Assembly: GCA_000827495.1 (NCBI GenBank)
Contig: KN817563.1
Span: 1 to 64,000, forward strand
DNA length: 64,000 nt
Origin: Hypholoma sublateritium FD-334 SS-4
Lineage: Eukaryota > Basidiomycota > Agaricomycetes > Agaricales > Strophariaceae
Direction: 5' to 3'
Shown here: positions 45,401 through 58,333 of the stretch, in pieces
Layout: every line of letters starts with the position of its first letter
How positions within the stretch are numbered: position 1 is the first letter of the stretch
Notes under the pieces: generated by a model
What the model saw: the letters and a program-made list of their open reading frames with translations, nothing else
Databases searched by the model: none
What the model was told of the DNA's origin: nothing
Translations under genes and position numbers: made by a program

Positions 45401-47269
45401 TATTGGGTAGTGCTGACACTGCTTTGCAGACCGTGGCCATTGCGCCTCTGCTGCTAGCACACATCGCAGCACCACATTCGCAAACCCCATTCTGGGTAAT
45501 GACAGCCGTCACATCCGTTCTTGGTATGTGCCTTTGTCGAGTGAAATATTCTCGTTTTCTGACTCGACGTTATTGTACTCAGTCACTGGATACAGCTGGG
45601 TCAATTCGCATCAATTGATTCTGGCTAACACAGGCGTGGGCTTATCGGTTGGTTGGAAGAGGGCGTGCGTTCATTTCAAAAACTAACGATTCGCGTCGTT
45701 AAAATTCCTGTTGATTTAGCTTGCTGGTCATCGTCGGGTTTACCGCTGCTGTATGTCAAGAGTGTTGTCGAAGATTCACATCGATATTTAAGCTTTTATT
45801 CAGTTTATCATCATGCTTTTGCCGAATCCTATATCATCAAGGGTCCTTGTCCGGAAGACTCTGGCGGCCATCGGGGGAGAAGTTGGCAACATATTTATGG
45901 TCGAAACCGAAGCCTTTCTTGCGGAAGAAGCCCACGAGACCAATGACGATAGTCAACCGCCGTCTACTATGTCGCTCAGGCAGAAGGAGAAGAGAGCAAA
46001 GAAAATCGAAGAGAGGTTGTTCGCTGTTGCAGTGTGTCATGCCGGAACGATCATGCCTGGTGGAAATATTAACGAGACATTTTACAGAAAAGACTGCATT
46101 TTATAAAGCCGTCATTTCCGACTGCCAGATTTGAGCCACAGCTTTCGTGAGTGGGTTCCTTCTGCGAGGCTTTACTCCGATCTAATGGTTTGTAGTGGTA
46201 CATGGCCTCATGATCTCTATCTCCAGCTAATCGCTGTTCAGTAAGAACTTTCTCTTTTCACCGATGAAGCAATACGAGCTAATAATGGGTCAAGAGTGAG
46301 GATGCTCGGCGCTCTGGGTATACTTATCATATCGTTCTCGAAGTTGGATGAGAAATGGTGCAGTGTAATGCTTCACAAGGCAAGCCTCACCTTAGTTGAT
46401 CAAGGAACTCTTGCTGAGTTTTTATGTGCTATCAATAGAGTGCCTACCTAAACCCGAACTTCGTAAGTCTGTTGTATGGGGTGTCTTCATTGATTCCTCA
46501 ACAGTTATTTTATTGACAGCTTTCTGATGTGTTTATGACGATAACAATCCTCTCCGAAGCTCTCAAGAACGGACATGCTCTGCCCGTCCAATTACCCCGA
46601 CTTAGAGACCGCCTCATATATCACGAATATCACTGTGAAGGCCGCTTTTTGAGTAACATCCTCGTCCAAGAACCCGCTTCTCGATCTGACCTTACCAACG
46701 CAAACGAGAAACTATCTCATACTGTAGTAGAAGCAGAGGTAGAGGGTATTCGGAGCGAAAGCGACGACGAGAGCAATCGCAAAGCATTAGATCCCGTCCG
46801 CGTAGATGGGTCGAGCTTTGGCTTCGAAATTGACCAGCTGACGCTGGACGTTCTCTCTGTGTGTATCTTTCTCGCCCAACAGCCCGAGTACTTATTACTG
46901 ACGCTACTCTTTCTGGGTCAGAATGCACAACTGCCTATTTACTGCACTGGTACGAATACTTCTCTGTTCCAGTCAATACACATGTTCTGAAATATTTCCC
47001 TAGTTGTTGTGGCGTTCTCCAGTCTCATATTGGTATGATCGTACATGCAGTTATTACTTTCTTCCTTGCTAATTCAGTTGAACAGCGTATTGACGAAATG
47101 GCCGATGTCGTGCGTGCGCTCTGCGACGAGGCCAGCTTCAAAGGCTACGAAACATCTCATCAAGGCTGCCTCGATAGAGAAGAACGCACCGTCGGAAACG
47201 CTGCCTTTAGATTTGCTGGCCACTAATATACATCTCGCATCTGTCTCGGAACAGGCAACCGGGGCTTAG
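42487..47269 (+). CDS. ArAE_2/DUF2421-type membrane transporter-like protein
   Basis: Large multi-exon gene (about 15-18 exons with short introns) for a membrane protein of the group holding a 6-TM N-terminal domain (ArAE_2_N) and a C-terminal ArAE_2 (formerly DUF2421) domain, related to yeast brefeldin-A-sensitivity proteins; transport substrate unknown. The first exon (42487-42689) reads SRRTMKTWIRCCIAFAATVTLLVATKTSDTMGQAAFF. Then come PPSLALSIYLSAGLSLLLGMVIGWAWGNAAMAAAL, AVFGVFLFFGAFALGTIRAYLP, a soluble middle (EWAEMTARGFELRENLVHGLGEVTSQMKFMDLD...), an acidic linker, and FLALRSGIVSVAMWVPAVCPQTAWFYYNNKGIWALIMAQTGLAMYAGNQ. Then IGGFVVRFSGTVLGLL leads to a C-terminal domain with FLSDVFMTITILSEALKNGHALPVQLPRLRDRLIYH. 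The exact last exon is uncertain: two frames end at 47226 and 47269. Confidence 0.8.
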
Positions 47270-47754
47270 AGAGCATTACTTTCTCTTTACTAATATGTAT
47301 GTGTTGTCAGCTTTTGATTTAATAACAAATGCCTAGACAATATGCAAAAGCATTATGTTTACTTGACCCTAACCTGGGATGCAGGCGAGTGCTGGCGGTA
47401 TGTGACGAACTTTATGCATTATACTACAAACGTTGGACGCGAATGTCAGAATAAATTTCCTATCGGTCCTAGCTGCTCCTTTGGCCAGAGCAAGAACCGC
47501 AGCATTCTAAAGATGATATTGTAGTACTTATGGCCAATCAACCGCATTCAACCATATTGTTGTATCGCTCTCCATCAGGGCGTACCAGACCAAGCCTTTA
47601 AGCTAAGACCTACTCCTACCCGGTCTACGCCACTGGACATCGCATAGTCCATGGCAACCGACTACCATAAAGCGGTGTTTCCCACTCAATGCTTTTATTT
47701 CTTGACCTCTTGCCATAAACTTTTGAGAAATGCAATTTAATCCAAATATGAGAA
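47270..47754. other. Convergent intergenic region
   Basis: About 485 bp between the transporter-like gene and the 3' end of the next gene; no feature seen. Confidence 0.4.
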
Positions 47755-48840
47755 TTAAGAGAATATCCTAGATAAATTGTACCAAGACTTTGCTTTAATG
47801 GTACTTTTTCCGCTTCTAATGCTCTTGTTGGACCCACCCATACCTCCCAGAGACCATGTACGTTTCCTGATGAAGTAGGCTTTTATTGCGATACATTGGC
47901 TATCCAAGATCTCGTTCTTGGCTGTCAAATCTATTGGCGTTCCAGCGCTCCTCTCGGTTTCTTGAAAGTATGATTCCCGTTTCAAGATATGTGCCAGGGA
48001 GGGACCGCTCTTCGAAGCAATGGAATCCTGATTAAATTCCGTCGTCGTTTGCCAGAAGTGTATTTCATTCTTGATGTCCAGAGCACGCTTCACAAGCAAC
48101 GCTGTTCCCCGCGTCTGTAGATGATGTTCCTTCTGAACAGCAGCCGCAATTGCCCACGAATTGGTGCGAAAGGAGCTTGTAATGATTATTAATGAGCGGT
48201 CTTTATACCGGTTCCTTGAAATTGCTTCCAAATGAAGCTGCCAGCTGTCTTGGTGCTTGGTGACATATTCAAGCACTTGAGCTTCCTCAAAAGAACCAAG
48301 CGTCATCTCAAAGTACCCGTCTTGGAGATAAATAGCTGCACAACCAGAGCGACTCGAATGATCTGGGGGAAGACGAATAGTACATCCGACGCGCGATCCA
48401 TGCGCGCTATATATAGTCATTAATCCTCATAAAAAATCTACATATATAAGCAATTAAACGTACTCTCTGCCTCGCGGTCCTTCATAGTTGAATCCCAAGC
48501 ACCACATGCAAGGGCTTTTTGTTATCCGGTTTTCGTTGATGCGTATCTTTGCTTCAGATAATGACTTATAGTAGGGAACGAAATCAGCAGGTGGAAGATA
48601 ATTGCGATCGATATTTTCTTCTTTGGTTTCGAATATATTGAAAAGTGTTTCAAAGCCGCCATCGTCTCTGAAAAGGCCGACGTCGCCAATGAAAACATTT
48701 CTTCTCCACTGCTCCGGGGAATCTGCAATATTCGGTGCTGGTTCCCAAAGTGGAATAATCCGTTCGTTACCGAGGACTTGGGAACTCATGTAATCAATTA
48801 TATGTGGTTGGATAGCTTCAGAGATCATATGGTCTCTCAT
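47755..48840 (-). CDS. GDVG-family protein A1, unknown function
   Basis: Two core exons, 48840-48464 and 48406-47755, joined in phase across a 57-bp intron, 342 residues as far as seen. Core motifs: ERIIPLWEPAPNIADSPEQWRRNVFIGDVGLFRDDGGFETLFNIFETKEENIDRNYLPPADFVPYY, then VGCTIRLPPDH...CAAIYLQDGYFEMTLG, WQLHLE, SLIIITSSFRTNSWAIAAAVQ, and a basic tail. I know similar proteins only as an expanded hypothetical family in mushrooms; no function is known to me. The true start may lie in further exons upstream, where minus-strand frames at about 49570-49390 (Asn/Ser-rich) and 49270-49130 (Arg-rich) look coding. It forms a head-to-head pair with B1, and the same pair recurs 9.5 kb away. Confidence 0.6.
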
Positions 48841-50076
48841 TTTCTGTTAAGTATGATGAGCACCACAGGCCAGGCTGAGTCCTGACACAATCAATCGCAC
48901 CTTTGAATTCAACGCACGATTCACATATCGTGAAGTAGACTCTAATAAAATGAAGACCAATCAGGTTGCATCTATAATATGGCGTATGATCACAGCGAGA
49001 GAGAAAAGGGCTGATCTCGCTTGACTAGTTATACATACCTTTGGATGTCCTGAAGGAAATAGTGCTACTCGAAAATGTAGCAGAGCCACGTCGAGAGCTC
49101 AAACTTGACCTTCCATTCGAGTTGGGGGCAGTGTCCGATGGAGCTGAGGAACATCTTTATCAAGATTCTGCACACGTCTACGTGTTCGAGTAGCATCAAA
49201 TACCCTTTGACTCTGCGAAGTGCGTTTTCGATGCCTTTCCAGCCGCCTAGTATTATATAAAGAGGCCATTAAGATCAAGTCGAGTACATACTGGTGGAAG
49301 TAGTACCTCTGAGATGGCAGATAATCCGTCTTCTTTGTTCAGGATGCCTATCCTGTGTCACAAATGCAGATACAGCAACAAGCCAGCAGGCTTACCACGA
49401 GTCGATGGTCCACCTGCCCCATCTACTGACGAAGACGGTACGAAACAATTATTAAAATTAACCACATTCATGTTCCATGTTCGGTCGCCTTCAACGACAG
49501 AATTAGTATTACTAGATTTGAGATTATTGCTATCGAGGTTGCTCAGAGGAGGTTGATCTGGCATTTCTTCTGCTATCTAGTCGACCCCCTTGAGAATTCG
49601 AAATGGAGTAAGATGAGAAGTAATAGAATAAAATGAGAAGCAATGTGACTAACACTTCTCCTGAGCATGCGGTTTCGTGACTAACTAAGCTTGAATGAGC
49701 GATACTTGGGCGGCACTATTTGAATCTGTCTTAGATGCCGAGTTTTGAAGACCCGGAGTGAGCTTGGGTTGAATGCGTTGCACAGGATTACCACGGGGCT
49801 TGCGAAAAGATGAGAAGGGAGAGGGGTTGGGAAAGGACTGTGGAGTGCTAAATTGATTATTGCTGTATATCAGTGGGTATCGTGGGAGAAATAAAGGCAT
49901 TTTGCCACGACCTCCTTGCAGACCAAAACAAGAAGTGACTGCTTCAGCTTACATAACGACATGTTCATTATTGCCAACCTCAGGCTTCTGTTGTAAGTAA
50001 TGATATTGAACACCTCTATTTGCTCATGAATATCTAATAGCCGCTCATCATCAAGGCCTATCTACTAACCTATTAG
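48841..50076. other. Region between divergent A1 and B1 genes
   Basis: About 1.2 kb. The half next to A1 probably contains its 5' exons (see A1). The half next to B1 is AT-rich promoter-like sequence without a clear gene; a minus-strand frame at 49900-49685 could be a first A1 exon but is unsupported. Confidence 0.35.
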
Positions 50077-51911
50077 ATGCCTATATTTTCCCGACGTCGG
50101 CACCGTGGCGAGGAACAGACAGACTCACTTTCTGACTCTGAAGGGAGAATTTCTCGCCACAGTGAGTGCTTGTCCTTGAGGTTGATTATATGCTGGGTCC
50201 CTAAAGTAAACGACAGGTTCTATTCAAGGACCTTACCGCTCTAATGAACCCGCATCTCCAAGCTTCCCAGTTTACTCCCCAGTGGAGGAAACGTCGCCGG
50301 CTTCTCAAGTCTACTCTCGCGCTCTCTTCTCTTTGGGAAACGGTTTCGGAATAAGCAATGTAGCAGGAGACACGTCGCGCCCCAAAGAACATATCAGAGA
50401 CGGTGCTTTGATCGGTGATGTTGGGTATATGAACACCAGCGCCGGAACTTTTGATTTTTGCTTTAATATCTTTCTCTCATCAAATCACCCTATACAACCC
50501 GAGGAATTACCAGAGAATTTCTCTCCTTTTCGTCCAATGCCAACCAAGGAGGACATTGTTATCGTGAAAGACTTCTTTCCGCCTCATTCCGCTCTGGCTA
50601 GTGAAGGAATCGACATAGCACGTACCACAGACACACCCCTGTATGATAGTCCCGTTTGAGATTTTCTCTGTACAACCTGATTCATTTTTTCCCTAGGAAA
50701 GTAGAATTTTCAGTGGCAGCTCCCGAAGGTGCTATACTGATACTTCCAAAGGGGGCCATGCGCGAGGAGCTTATCGATCCGACCGTGCTTCATCCTTATA
50801 TAAAGGAACATGCTGTTTCCTGGTATCAATATTTCAACGGTAGCAATGACCACACAAAACATACCTATCCCATACCGAATGGTACAATTTGGATTATCAC
50901 TGGGGTAGACCTGACGGACTCTTGGGCAATGGCTACCATGCAAAACCGGACCGACAATCCCAAAAGGGGCTCCGTGAAGATAATATACGACGAAGAGAAC
51001 CCTGATGTGTTCCAAGATGAAGGCTTCAATTTCCCCCCTGAATACCGAAAGAAGCAACTGTCTGACGACTCACGGGTCCCTATCTTCATCCGCGTCCTTG
51101 CTGTAGCACTGACTCCATCCGAATGGACAAAACACATCGCGTATATTCCTGAGGACTACTCCCAAGCATACGGTGCTCTCTCAATCCCTGATTCTAGACT
51201 ACGCTCCCGCATGAACAGATTGTGGATGCGTATTAGAGCATCACTCAATGATATCCCGTCGAAACCATCAGAGGTGAGGTCATGACATTATGATAAGAAT
51301 GGCTCTGATTTGTGGTTTCTGTCTTTCTAGCGCTGTTTTTTCCATCCATCAATTGTGCTTCTACACATACTACTTTTCAATGTGAGATCAAATTGCTATT
51401 GGCGTGCTTTCATTTCAAATAATCTCAATACAGGATACCACTGGGTCAGTAGGTATAGTTGGAGACGAAGTATGGTGTACGCAACTACAGAAGGTTTGCA
51501 ATGATTTTGACACGATACTTTATTTTCCAGTCTAATTCACCAGGCAGAAACTTTTGACACACCCCGAGGTCGTCCAGCTCGTGCGCAGAATTATTGATAA
51601 ATTTGAGGTTGTCAACTCCGACGGTACGTTCAAATCAGTCCAGAAATTTTGGAATTGATGTTTATACCGTTTAGGCATAATAAGGTTTGTTCCAAAGCGC
51701 AAAGAAAGCGAGTCAGGGGTAAACTTGATTTATTGCCAGTTGCATGCTTCCATGATACTTACCAGTCACCTCGCAGATTGAATCTCAAAAGCGGAAGGGT
51801 TTGACTGCTTATGTTTCCTATGTTAAGCCTTGGTCTTCGAAAACAACGAAGAGCGATTCACAAGCTCGTTATTTGCGGAACATGCAAAAAGTGCTTTCGA
51901 TCTCCAAGTGA
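50077..51911 (+). CDS. GDVG-family protein B1, unknown function
   Basis: Seven exons: 50077-50161, 50217-50640, 50697-51273, 51434-51493, 51548-51623, 51675-51718 and 51777-51911; 466 residues in phase. Start: MPIFSRRRHRGEEQTDSLSD, then SRHSSIQGPYR. Core: DGALIGDVGYMNTSAGTFDFCFNIFLSSNHPIQPEELPENFSPF, a linker, VEFSVAAPEGAILILPKGAMREEL, YIKEHAVSWYQYFNGS, GTIWIITGVDLTDSWAMATMQ, FIRVLAVALTPSEWTKHIAYIPED, then THPEVVQLVRRIIDKFEVVN and a basic C-terminus. No membrane segment or signal peptide. The same scaffold (GDVG, FNIF, SWA) is recognisable in A1/A2, so all four proteins are related. Members of this group are multicopy hypothetical proteins in mushrooms. Exon phases match B2 throughout, supporting the model. 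Confidence 0.8.
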
Positions 51912-54244
51912 CGATCTATGCAGAACTGAAAAATAGATTGATTATTACTCGACATACCTTCCAATTGGTGCCATAGCCATCATCAATAGATTTGCTGCAG
52001 GACAACATCTGACAACATGTTAACTTGGTTTTGATTTCTGTGCCGCCCTGAAAAATCAAGTCACTCGATGAAAATCTATTCCCGTACATCTCCAAGACGC
52101 AGAAGCTCTGACTATCGACTCTTCCATAATTGTTAGACATCATGCTATTCATTTCTTCCACAACACCACAATCTAATTGCTTTGGTCCGAGTAACAACCA
52201 AGTGATAGAAATGTCTTACCGGGTGTAATGAAAAAGTGTAGTAAATTCATATCTCGGCGCTCAAACGTTCACGTTCAAGGCGCAAGCTGCAAAAGTCTGT
52301 ACATTTTCAATGAACCTTAGAGCTATCCAGAAGTAATCCAGATCCGACTGGCTGACTGGACACTTGAATAGCATCATCTTGACATGCTGGTCATATAAGT
52401 AAACCTCTATTTTGATAAATGGGATGGTGGTAAGAGAGAGTTGAACATGGAGCGGACATCATGCGTCATAAGTGAAGTGACGATTGCAAGCTCAAGTTCC
52501 TGCCAGACAGAATGTCGGGCCTAAAGATAAACAAGAATGATCGACTTGAATACATATACTGTGTCGAGGAAAATGACGGCGCATCGACGCAATATATACG
52601 ATAAGGAAGCAGGAGAAACTGGGGAGCAATTGTTGTGCGTCAAACAATCGTGCCGTGCCTTTGCCATGTCGGCCCCTCTGTGCCACTCCGTCCTCGGTCA
52701 TCGTAAAGTTGTATTTCGGTTCTCATTTCTGTATTCACGAGAATACACTGCGAACTGGGAGGGCCAGGAGTGGTTTATGTTGAGCCTACGTCCGGGGGAA
52801 ATTCTAGTGAGTTTTTGATGTTAGACCTTCATCGTCTTGAGACACTTACTACAGAATGACCGCTCCTACACTGATATGTTAGGTCACCAGCGCTTCAAGC
52901 AAGTTCTGAGCCGGACCTGGACATCGGACCCTAAGTGCTATCCGAGTCTGGTCACTCTGGTGGCTTGGCCGCTCGGCGAGTCTCATGCATAATCGCTGCC
53001 TACATGGACTGACAATTTAGGTGTCATTTTTTTGGATCAGAATTCTCCCGGAGGTGTGATTTACCGTACTCAGTACCTCGATTATCGCTTCCGGGCTGCC
53101 AGAGAATACGCTGAGCGCGAGAGATACAGGAGGGCGATAGCGATGGGCTGCGCAGGACCGAACTTATATGCGAGTTATCGTCGTTTTAAGTCACCCACCT
53201 TTAGACAGCGCAACCAAATCTTGGTCAGGACGCTCCCGGAGACAGGGCTCTGACTCCATGAACAACCAGTACATGTATTATGGTTTTTCTGGGTGGTTGA
53301 AATCTTCCCGAAACATCTCGACCTCCGGGTCCCGCCGCCTTCCGCCGCTGGGAAATGCAAGGGCCACAACTTGCAATTCGCCGGCGCATCGTCGGTGCTT
53401 GCCAATGTGCTGAGGTTCACAAATCGAGACAAAGCTTGCACAGTGAGAACGGATTCGTGTCTCCTTCGTGCTGTTGCGAGCATCTGTTTATGATTTTGTT
53501 AGGTCCAGGACGTTGAGTTACTGCATCAGAGCAAGGACATACCCCGCACTAATCTCGTACTGGGCGTCCTAGTCTACTTGAATCGATCATTTAAAAGGTC
53601 GATTTCATGGGGAAGCGTACGTTGTGAGCTGCTTCAACGAGACACGCCGCATTCCTCAGTGAGAACGGCCTCTATCAGATTCGGGGTTCATGCATCATGC
53701 GGTGTGAGAGAAAATCATCTGGGACTCACTACCTGGTATATTGTGCAGAAAAATAACACTCGACCATGCTCTTTGAATGGACAACGATGTCATAGACGAA
53801 GTGCCTGACGGATTGTCAACACCCAAGAGAAGCAGTGAGGCCTGTATGTAATTGAGGAGCAGAAGTAAACGTATAGCAACACTCAGAGTTACACGAGCCA
53901 CTCCTCTACTTCACCAGAGCAGGGCAACCATTGGTGCATGATGTTCCAAGCATCCAATAGGCAGAATCACCTCGCTGTCCTATTCGCTCGTCGAGACCAC
54001 GTAGGCGTGCGTTGCGGCTGAAAGGTGCTCTGTTGAACAATATGTTTTCCGTGAATATAGGCAATTAGCCAGGTTAAAGGGAAACCTACGCCGACCTATG
54101 TTTCAACTGCTCGCATGCCAGGAAGATATTTATCGAGGAAATGTAACAATGGCGATCGTCTTGAAGCAGCTTGTCTCGCTTAATCCTTTGCTGTGGTAGA
54201 GAGAGTTCTTCAATGCCGCTCGATAAAATTAGTCGGATGTATCC

Positions 54245-54282
<38 letters not shown>

Positions 54283-57250
54283 ACGATGTGCTATCATCAG
54301 TGTACCTCAAATAGTACAAATCCATTTACTACTCACTGCGAGCTTCGCCAATGACAGTCGACCGACTGTAGGATGAGGTTCAACATTGTACGTCCGCTGC
54401 TGCTAAGTACCGCGCACTGAGCACCTGGCTGGAATATTCGCTATAGCTTGTAAGTTCAAGTTGTTGTTGAGTTGTTGCAGACTGGAGTGTAAACTGAGAA
54501 TATCCGATTTCGGATTGACGTATTGGACAGACGCCCACAAATCAGATATCGCACGTTGGATGGTGTAAGGGCCCGCTGCCATGTGCATTGTGTTTTCGAA
54601 ATTTGAAACTATTTACCAGTCAAGCAATAATTTTTGGACATTTTTGTCCCATTTCCAACCCATTTTATTGGCATTCACAACGGTATGAACAAGTATCTTC
54701 GGTCGCCCGGCCCAATGCCGAACACTCCGCGGCATTTGAATATGGTATGCGGCACGGACCCGGAAGCAGTAGAATGGCATTCGTGGTGCTACGCCTTAGA
54801 TTTTTGAAATCCCTGCCTTGGGATGAGGAAATTTAGACGATAGATTAAACTTATTGTTTAGTATATTTTCATTTTCATGTGCATTCTGCCAATTTTTATC
54901 GGTGCAAATATCAAATATCAGATCTTCAGATACCACGGCCTATGATTTGTGCATGACCAAGTGCTCGTCCAGGCTGCGCACCTACTTCAACACCACCTCT
55001 TCCACGTTTCAATGCGCCTGACCCCTGGTGGTTCCCCTTCTCAAACTCATGTATGGTTCTCTCCACTATCGTCATGTACGTAGTTGCGAAACATCCCCCA
55101 GCTGTTTTATAATTGCAACGGTACGACAATTATCTTCATGGACCTTCTGCCTCTTTCGAGCTTGGTCTGACCCGTCAATGAAAAATCTAGTCCCCCCGTA
55201 CGTCCTAAAAATCCCACTGCTAATAGGGAACAAATCTGCGGGGCGTACCACTGGAAAAAGAGAAAAGCGCGACGAGAAAGATGACGCATGCGGGGATTAT
55301 GGGCTTTGGATGCCTCGTTACACGAAGGATGGCCTCGGCACTGGCAATTTAGAGAGAGGGTAAAGGATAGCTTTGAAGGACATGTCTCCAAAAGGTGAGT
55401 CATTGACTATGAAGTTGCAACGTCCCTACGACAGTGCTGGTGCGTGAACAGGTGGGCGAAACTACATTTCGGCGACAACGATGCATCCCAAGCATTCCAA
55501 TATGTGCCCCATCCTCCCAATTTTGCTCCATGTCTGTACGCTGAATATTTGTTTAAAGGCATAATGTTCGAGCTCGCAAGGCTAGTGTGTACAACAAGGC
55601 ATCATCGTACACGGCTCTCAGGTTCGTGAAAACTCGAGTGCCAATCCTCTATAGACTATGACTTACTGACTCCCCCTTTTCAATTCATAGTTCTCGAAGA
55701 CAAATCGGGGGCCAGGGGAGCCGGGCATCAACAAAATAACGCGAACGTTTGAAACGAGGGTCGCAACGCAGCCAGGAGTTAATAATTGCTAGCAGATACG
55801 CAGATCCGACCATTACCGCTTTTCCGCGGTCCTGGGATCTTATGGAACGATACGCTTTCTCCTGTGGACCGTTGAAATTTACAGCCACCATAGAGAATGA
55901 GTCGACCGGGAGGGTCTTTGGAAAAGGCGCGAGCGTGAACTTCCGCCTGCACTTATCGGTGTGCATCTACCTTTTGTCCCCCACAGAGTTGTGTTTATGA
56001 GATGTGCAATTACTTACCATCCATCTTATTCCGCTTCCTAGATGCAGATGTAAACTTCCGAACCCTTGGCGTCAGCGTCAGCCGATAACCGTTAGCTAAT
56101 GCGCTGCCAGTGGCGAACACTGCTCACCTCTATCTCACATATCAGCCGCGGCTTACCTTGTATGCTCCAAGTTCTTCTTTCCTTTTCACGTCCGCTTACA
56201 ATATGCCTCCAGCTTGTCGACAACCGTCGTCGACTGAATGATGTCGTACTTCCTCGGTCGGTCATACGTGAAACCAATGTCGGTGTCCGTTTGGGGAAAG
56301 AGTCCCCCTTCAAGCGACACGACACAGAGAGCGGGACAGTATTGCTGAATAAGGGCTGATCGCTGTCAGGACGAGATAAGAGTAACTCACCTCTGATTAT
56401 ATTTCTTCGTACCTGTGCGCAATCTGCTAATCAAGACTATTCATAGACTACCTGCAGATATAGGGTACTGCGGAGCCAGTGAGCGGTCAATACCACGACC
56501 TTCGATGACGGCAGTGATGGTAGAAGAGAGGAAAAGTTAGGAGCAATCGAAGGTGCCGGGGTTTGGTATAAAACGAAGCAGGTACACCCCCCAATTTCGT
56601 TTTCGACGCTTGTAAGTGTTAAGACTATATTTCTCAGAGCTGCACAGCAACGAAAAGACGAACCGCGAAGACACTTGTAGCCCGCAGAGCGTTCTCGATG
56701 AATTTCGACACACGTCAAGCATCTCTTCTTCACCGTCGATTTGGTGGCGTTGCTCGATGTGCATCACACAACTGTCCGTCCGTCGTGCTCGAACAGGAAC
56801 AGATTACAGCAATAGATTTGCCTTACCTTCACCTTGGTATGAATCCTCTCGCCCCTTCGTCATTGACTCTTGTTGACCTCATTCATTCCAGCACGTTCTA
56901 TTGATCATTTACTGGTTGTTCGATGGCCATCGCCACTGGTTGTCTACCGTCATTTGATCCAGCTACACATGCCGACGTCCAGGGCAGAGAGCGGCATCGT
57001 ACGCTTGCTAGTCGATGCGCACTGCGAGCTACTTTCTGGGCTACGAGCAAGAGGGACAAGAGGGCAATTATTGAGGAGATGTCTCGTCTGAAATTATGCA
57101 TGCACTAAATTCAGGCTCCGACCCAGAGACTTGGTCTGAGTCAGCACCACTTTCATTTGGACACTCCTTCTGAATACAATCTGAATACTTAGCTTGCACA
57201 CAGAAGAAAATCGGGATGAGGTATTCAGGTACATGTATATATATTATGCA
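51912..57250. other. 5.3 kb without a supported gene
   Basis: Open frames are short and lack protein-like composition, splice patterns or family motifs on both strands. The only clear feature is the GA microsatellite (54247-54280). The tract separates the two duplicated gene pairs and may be decayed transposon or gene remains. Confidence 0.4.
54247..54280. repeat. (GA)n microsatellite
   Basis: About 17 uninterrupted AG dinucleotide units on the plus strand. Confidence 0.95.
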
Positions 57251-58333
57251 TCAAGAGCGACGTATTGTGGGCATGCTCATATGTAATTGGAGGCGAGATC
57301 TGGTTGTGTTCTTGCTACTGGTTAAGCTGGAAATTGATGCACCTATCCGCGATTTCGGTTTTTTAAGGACACACGCGCGAACGCCGACACAGTGACACTC
57401 TCGTATATTCCTACGATCCTCGGCGCCAAGGTTCCATTGTAGATTCTCTCCAGAAAAATACTGCTCCAGCTTGTCCAGATGAACCTCCTTGGGTCCATAT
57501 TCACACCGAATTGACCTATCGTTTGTCTTCCAAACGTAGCGAGAAAGATTATGGTACTTGGGTAGTCGTTCCAAGGTCAGGGGGTCCTTTTTGGTTTCTA
57601 AAAAACGCTTGACTCCTGCCGCCAGTGTCCAAGTCTCCGTTCGATAAGTTGCCAGGATAACTGCCAACGAGAGATCCCGGAATTGAATAGGGCAATCCTG
57701 ATCAAAATGTGACTTCCAAAGTGGTTGCTCGTCGCGCAGGTATTGTAGGACTTCCATTTCTCTGTGATGCTGCATTGAAAACCTCGTGTACCCGTTTTCC
57801 ATGTAAATGGCGGAAAAATCCGCTGCATCGATTTTCGATGGCACCCATAGTGCCATGGAAGAAGCAGTACTAGTGCCAGCACCATCAACCCTATGTCAAA
57901 TACAGGGTATTACATGTCAGTCCAGTGATATACACCAATCGAATCACACTTAGAATTGCAACTCTTACATCAATTTCTTCTCAAGACCGTACATCATGCA
58001 ATGTTGCATAGGTGGTTCCCGACGGTCCGCCGCAGCGGAGACCTCAGATACAGTCAGGTAGAAAGGTCGAAAGCTAGCTGGTGGACGATATCCAAGGGAA
58101 GTATTTTGCGCTTTTGACTCAAAGATGTTGAATAGAGTGGTAAAGCCACCAAGGGAATTAAAAAAGCCGACGTCACCCATGCACACATGCCTCGTCCACG
58201 TTTCAGGTCCAGGCGTGTTGGGCGATGGGTAGTACAGTGGAATGACTCGGCTTGAGTCAAACAACGGTGTACTCATGTAGCGCTTGATGTAACCCTCTGT
58301 TTCCTTAGGAAGATATCTTCCCGATCTCAGCTC
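57251..58333 (-). CDS. GDVG-family protein A2, unknown function
   Basis: Paralogue of A1. Core exons 58333-57969 and 57890-57251, in phase. Motifs align with A1: PKETEGYIKRYMSTPLFDSSRVIPLYYPSPNTPGPETWTRHVCMGDVGFFNSLGGFTTLFNIFESKAQNTSLGYRPPASFRPFY, then ALWVPSKIDAADFSAIYMENGYTRFSMQ, LWKSHFD, SLAVILATYRTETWTLAAGVKRF and CHCVGVRACVLKKP (A1: SQCIAIKAYFIRKR). The 5' end is unresolved: minus-strand frames at 58755-58400 and 59118-58930 (Asn/Thr/Ser-rich, NSNNKTTVTGNSSTSMVFNIVSI) and a short ATG exon at 59219 are candidate upstream exons. Head-to-head with B2. No known function. Confidence 0.6.

Noticed and set aside
54086..54325. Minus-strand frame with a run of Ser-Leu repeats
   Set aside because: It is the translation of the GA/CT microsatellite, with no other protein feature.
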